Shown: positions 5,023-6,897 of the stretch, one piece after another
How the letters are laid out: each line of letters begins with the position of its first letter
How positions within the stretch are numbered: position 1 is the stretch's first letter
Assembly: GCA_964195715.1 (NCBI GenBank)
Contig: CAXMRU010000030.1
Coordinates: forward strand, 1-6,897
Direction of reading: 5' to 3'
DNA from: Benthicola sp964195715
Lineage (GTDB): Bacteria > Gemmatimonadota > Gemmatimonadetes > Palauibacterales > Palauibacteraceae
Length of the DNA stretch: 6,897 nucleotides
Notes under the pieces: model-generated
What the model saw: only the letters and a program-made list of their open reading frames with translations
What the model was told of the DNA's origin: nothing
The model's database searches: none
Position numbers and translations under genes: made by a program

Positions 5023-6708
5023 ATTCGCCATCTCGGCAAGGCCTCGATCGTCGTACTGCTGTTCCTCGCGGCGTGCGGGTCTCCACAGGAATACGACGTC
5101 GTGATTCGCGGCGGGACGATCTACGACGGCAGCGGTGGCGATCCGTTCACGGGCGACATTGTGATCTCGGGAGACAGGATCGCAGCGGTTGGCGACATCG
5201 GGCGCGCCGTCGGCCGGACCGAGATCGATGCGACAGGTCACGCCGTATCACCCGGCCTCATCAACATGCTCTCGTGGGCCACAGAGTCTCTGATCGAGGA
5301 CGGGATCGGGCAGAGCGACATCCGGCAGGGCGTCACCCTCGAAGTGTTCGGCGAGGGTTGGTCGATGGGCCCTCTCAACGAAGAGATGAAGGAAGAGACA
5401 ATCGAGTCTCAGGGCGACATCCGGTACCCTGTCGAGTGGACGACGCTGGGTGAATACCTCGACTGGCTTACGGGTCGTGGGGTGGCTCCGAACGTCGCCT
5501 CGTTCGTCGGTGCGACGACGGTGCGGATTCACGTGCTCGGTTACCAGGACCGCGCCCCGAGCGAGGACGAGCTCGAGGAGATGCGGGCTCTCGTTGCCCG
5601 GGCGATGGAGGAAGGTGCGCTGGGCGTCGGATCCTCATTGATATACGCCCCGGCTTACTACGCCGAAACGGACGAGTTGATTGCCCTCGCCGAGGTCGCC
5701 GGCCTGTACGGCGGCATGTACATCAGCCACATCCGTGGCGAGGGAAGCGGGATCCTGGAGCATGTGGAGGAGCTGATCACGATCGCCCGCGAGGCGAACC
5801 TGCCAGCCGAAATCTACCACCTGAAGGCGTCGGGCCGGGACAACTGGGACAAGCTGAAGGACGTCATCCGGCGCGTGGAGGACGCGCGGGACGAGGGTCT
5901 GCGGATCACCGCCGACATGTACACGTATCACGCGAGCTCGACGGGCCTGGACGCGGTCATGCCTCCGTGGGTGCAGGAAGGTGGATTCGACGCTTGGGTC
6001 GCGCGTCTGAAGGACCCGGAGATCCGGGAACGGGTGAGGGTCGAGATGAACGACCCGGCGGGCGAGTGGGATAACACGTGGCTGAGCGCCGGATCGCCGG
6101 AAAACATCCTGCTGACGGGCTTTCGCACTGACTCGCTGCGCTACCTGACCGGCCGGACGCTCGCAGTCGTGGCCCGCATGCGCGACGCCGGCGCCGAGGA
6201 AACGGCGATGGACCTGGTGATCCAGGACGACAGCCGGGTGCAGGCCGTCTTCTTCACGATGTCCGAGGACAACATCCGGCGGAAGATCGCCGTGCCCTGG
6301 GTGAGCTTCTGCTCCGACGCCGGGGCGTACGCCACCGATGGAGTGTTCCTCAACTCCCAGCCCCATCCACGCGGATACGGATCGTTCGCGCGGCTCCTCG
6401 GCATGTACGTACGAGACGAGCGGGTGATCCCGCTGGAAGAGGCGATTCGCCGGCTGACCTCGCTTCCGGCCGGCAACCTGGGGATCCGGGAGCGCGGCGC
6501 ACTCGAACCCGGCTTCTATGCCGACGTCGTAGTGTTCGACCCGGAGACGATCGCGGACAGGGCCACGTTCGAGAAGCCACACCAGTACGCCGTCGGCGTG
6601 AAGCACGTGTGGGTGAACGGCGAGCAGGTGATCACGAACGGTGGACCCACGGGGGCGAAGCCGGGCCGGGTAGTCAGAGGCCCGGGTTGGACGGGCTGGA
6701 GCGAGTGA
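5023..6708 (+). CDS. Lipoprotein of the D-aminoacylase-like amidohydrolase family with altered metal site
   Basis: About 561 residues. An N-terminal lipoprotein signal (RHLGKASIVVLLFLAAC) has lipobox L15-A16-A17-C18, so the mature protein is predicted to be anchored by C18 outside the cytoplasm. The amidohydrolase body begins at YDVVIRGGTIYDGSGG and ends with the usual GxxADVVVFDPETI strand and VWVNGEQV. Compared with the D-aminoacylase of Alcaligenes (recalled H67, H69, C96, H220, H250, D366), the later ligands are kept: H236 (YISHIRGEG), H266 (EIYHLKASG, the same spacing of 30) and D432 (FCSDAGA). The HxH position, 153 residues before H236, reads L83-x-W85. The Cys ligand is also gone, with E111 (FGEGW) next to its place. 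The family hydrolyses N-acyl-D-amino acids or D-configured peptides; the substrate here is unknown. No ATG, GTG or TTG exists in frame between a stop at 4909 and GTG 5101, and starting at 5101 would delete the signal. ATT 5023 is therefore proposed. It follows hypD by 28 nt and is probably co-transcribed. Confidence 0.8.
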   Translation: MRHLGKASIVVLLFLAACGSPQEYDVVIRGGTIYDGSGGDPFTGDIVISGDRIAAVGDIGRAVGRTEIDATGHAVSPGLINMLSWATESLIEDGIGQSDIRQGVTLEVFGEGWSMGPLNEEMKEETIESQGDIRYPVEWTTLGEYLDWLTGRGVAPNVASFVGATTVRIHVLGYQDRAPSEDELEEMRALVARAMEEGALGVGSSLIYAPAYYAETDELIALAEVAGLYGGMYISHIRGEGSGILEHVEELITIAREANLPAEIYHLKASGRDNWDKLKDVIRRVEDARDEGLRITADMYTYHASSTGLDAVMPPWVQEGGFDAWVARLKDPEIRERVRVEMNDPAGEWDNTWLSAGSPENILLTGFRTDSLRYLTGRTLAVVARMRDAGAEETAMDLVIQDDSRVQAVFFTMSEDNIRRKIAVPWVSFCSDAGAYATDGVFLNSQPHPRGYGSFARLLGMYVRDERVIPLEEAIRRLTSLPAGNLGIRERGALEPGFYADVVVFDPETIADRATFEKPHQYAVGVKHVWVNGEQVITNGGPTGAKPGRVVRGPGWTGWSE

Positions 6709-6722
6709 CAGGTCGCCGAAGA

Positions 6723-6739
6723 ACCCCGAGAGTTGGGGT
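6723..6739. terminator. Small GC hairpin between convergent genes, weak terminator candidate
   Basis: ACCCC (6723-6727) and GGGGT (6735-6739) form a 5-bp stem with a 7-nt loop, 14 nt after the amidohydrolase stop. On the minus strand the stem is followed by TTCTT, so it might serve the convergent gene better than the + strand cassette. The stem is short and has no true U tract. Confidence 0.3.
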
Positions 6740-6897
6740 CAGCCCGCTTCCTCAGGCGGTGCCTCGACCGCGAGGCGGTGTCGGTCCTCGTACAAGTAAG
6801 CGCCCGGGAAATCAGGATCCGCGTACTTCCGTTTGCCGCTCCAGGACTCGATGTCGAGGCGGAACACGCTCGTTCGCTTGAGCTCGCCCGCCGTGAT
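6739..6897 (-). CDS. C-terminal fragment of an unidentified protein (minus strand)
   Basis: Reading the minus strand from the window edge gives 52 residues before a TGA (complement of 6739-6741); the start lies beyond the window. The sequence runs from ITAGELKRTSVFRLDIESW through a charged KRKYADPDFPGAYLYED stretch to a Glu/Pro-rich tail ending EAPPEEAG. The balanced composition, the aromatic FPGAYLYED segment and the flexible acidic end look like a genuine C-terminus. The + strand readings here look like noise: one runs into the amidohydrolase gene and is arginine-rich. I do not recognise the family. It is convergent with the cassette, 30 nt from the amidohydrolase stop, so it belongs to a different transcription unit. 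Confidence 0.5.
   Translation of the reverse strand: MTAGELKRTSVFRLDIESWSGKRKYADPDFPGAYLYEDRHRLAVEAPPEEAG

Noticed and set aside
5635..6606. Minus-strand open frame of 323 residues opposite the amidohydrolase
   Set aside because: His/Arg/Val-rich mirror frame of a gene with clear family motifs; no domain seen.
1..6897. CRISPR arrays, tRNA or rRNA genes, transposases
   Set aside because: No regularly spaced repeats, cloverleaf-like segments, transposase motifs or terminal inverted repeats were seen by eye.

Overview
The window is a GC-rich stretch of bacterial DNA with one anaerobic-metabolism cassette on the + strand, bounded by two unrelated gene fragments. The GC-rich coding style, the HNH nuclease-like protein of the 13E12/DUF222 type and the lipoprotein form of a D-aminoacylase-like amidohydrolase suggest a Gemmatimonadota-like or otherwise high-GC didermic bacterium. 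This placement is inference from protein style only.

Layout. Positions 1-747 hold the 3' part of a DUF222/HNH-domain protein whose start lies outside the window. Positions 748-1035 are non-coding. I see nothing specific in 748-912; after that come a hairpin with a T-rich tail (913-945), a near-perfect AT-rich 17-bp palindrome (956-972) that overlaps a possible -10 box, and a second, weaker palindrome (983-1000). Then four genes run in one direction with almost no gaps: a GntR/FCD regulator (1036-1728, GTG start), a glycyl radical enzyme activase with two extra 4Fe-4S motifs (1721-2629, overlapping the regulator by 8 nt), a glycyl radical enzyme (2634-4994, 4 nt after the activase) and a lipoprotein of the D-aminoacylase/amidohydrolase family (about 5023-6708, 28 nt after the radical enzyme). 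From 6739 to the window end the minus strand encodes the C-terminus of an unidentified protein, convergent with the cassette. A small GC hairpin lies at the junction.

How the genes work together. The glycyl radical enzyme carries the full set of active-site residues I recall for trans-4-hydroxy-L-proline dehydratase (HypD), all at one constant offset of -4. The best reading is therefore a hydroxyproline-degrading enzyme, installed as a radical by the neighbouring activase and controlled by the GntR regulator through the upstream palindromes. The usual partner, pyrroline-5-carboxylate reductase (ProC), is absent from the window. In its place is a predicted membrane-anchored amidohydrolase whose canonical HxH metal motif is replaced by LxW. 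This could be a peripheral enzyme that releases substrate (for example an N-acylated or peptide-bound imino acid) for the cytoplasmic radical enzyme. That last step is a hypothesis.

The most notable oddity is the start of the lipoprotein gene. A clear signal peptide and lipobox sit upstream of the first ATG/GTG/TTG, which implies a rare ATT (or ATA) start or a base error.
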